Shown here: in pieces, positions 5,314-5,556 of the stretch
Numbering within the stretch: position 1 is the stretch's first letter
How the letters are laid out: each line of letters starts with the position of its first letter
Assembly (NCBI GenBank): GCA_937879825.1
Contig: CALFMQ010000397.1
Span: 1-5,556 of the forward strand
Direction: 5' to 3'
Length of the DNA: 5,556 nucleotides
Source: an uncultured Phycisphaerales bacterium
GTDB lineage: Bacteria > Planctomycetota > Phycisphaerae > Phycisphaerales > UBA1924
The notes under the pieces: model-generated
Told to the model about the DNA's origin: nothing
Seen by the model: only the letters and a program-made list of their open reading frames with translations
Databases searched by the model: none
Made by a program: the position numbers and the translations under genes

Positions 5314-5556
5314 TTACTGCGGGGTGACTTCGCGAGGGAAGGATGCGGCCTTGACGTTGCCGATCGAGAGCCCGGTGAGTTTGGAGTCGGAGTTCACGAG
5401 GAAAATGAGCGTGAGCGACTCTTCGCGCTTGGAGACGGAGAGTTGGGGGACATCGCGCTGGTAGGAGTCGATGAGGTCGTCGGGCTTGAAGCGGATGTTG
5501 GTGGTGATGCCGTCGGTGTAGACACACAGCAGATCGCCTGGCTCGATCTGGACTTC
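5314..5556 (-). CDS. Unidentified protein, C-terminal 80 residues only
   Basis: On the - strand a frame is open from the right edge to a TAA at 5316-5314, giving 80 residues of a gene whose start lies outside the window. Coding use is strongly supported by codon composition: 52 of 80 sense codons end in C and 16 in G. The fragment begins EVQIEPGDLLCVYTDGITT and ends SFPREVTPQ. The segment GDLLCVYTDGIT resembles the GDxLLLYTDGV motif of SpoIIE/RsbU-type PP2C phosphatases, where the Asp binds metal, and REESLTLIFLV about 30 residues later recalls the distal DDxTL strand. However, the spacing is shorter than usual and about 25 more residues follow, so I do not assign a family. Alternating hydrophobic residues suggest a beta-rich fold. 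It is convergent with rplI and shares the terminator at 5252-5280, so it belongs to a separate transcription unit. Confidence 0.8.
   Translation of the reverse strand, partial: EVQIEPGDLLCVYTDGITTNIRFKPDDLIDSYQRDVPQLSVSKREESLTLIFLVNSDSKLTGLSIGNVKAASFPREVTPQ

Noticed and set aside
5279..5527. 82-codon - strand frame at the right end
   Set aside because: It is a different frame from the one with strong C-ending codon bias and a natural protein composition (5314-5556); its His/Arg-rich product looks like a shadow and it enters the terminator stem.

Overview
The window is a compact, GC-rich bacterial housekeeping segment. It starts with about 280 bases holding no convincing gene. Next come a tRNA-Gln(TTG) and seven co-directional + strand genes: a GlmU-type nucleotidyltransferase, prs, rplY (L25/CTC), pth, rpsF (S6), ssb and rplI (L9). 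A strong hairpin terminator follows rplI. The 3' end of an unidentified - strand gene converges on it and runs off the right edge.

The very high G+C at third codon positions, the long CTC-type L25, the stand-alone GlmU pyrophosphorylase domain and the order glmU-prs-rplY-pth-rpsF-ssb-rplI are compatible with Planctomycetes, perhaps the Phycisphaerae. This is an inference from memory of gene content, not a search result. No mobile element, CRISPR array, phage gene or other sign of transfer is visible.

The genes form a probable operon. glmU and prs overlap by ATGA, and rplY and pth overlap by GTGA, suggesting translational coupling. The other junctions have 46 to 82 base gaps, and each gap carries a GC-rich hairpin shortly upstream of the next Shine-Dalgarno sequence. 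The products cover nucleotide-sugar synthesis (UDP-GlcNAc), PRPP synthesis, 5S rRNA-linked ribosome assembly, recycling of peptidyl-tRNA, the small-subunit protein S6, single-stranded DNA protection and the large-subunit protein L9. This is a translation, replication and precursor cluster of the growth-linked kind.

The notable points are the absence of rpsR (S18) from the usual rpsF-ssb-rpsR-rplI block, a GlmU without its acetyltransferase half, a near-identical hairpin repeated in two intergenic gaps, long charged C-terminal tails on all three ribosomal proteins, a strong G-ending versus C-ending codon contrast between the two strands, and the unassigned - strand protein. I see no clear evidence of a novel defence or metabolic system here; the most promising unexplained signals are the pre-Shine-Dalgarno hairpins and the - strand fragment.
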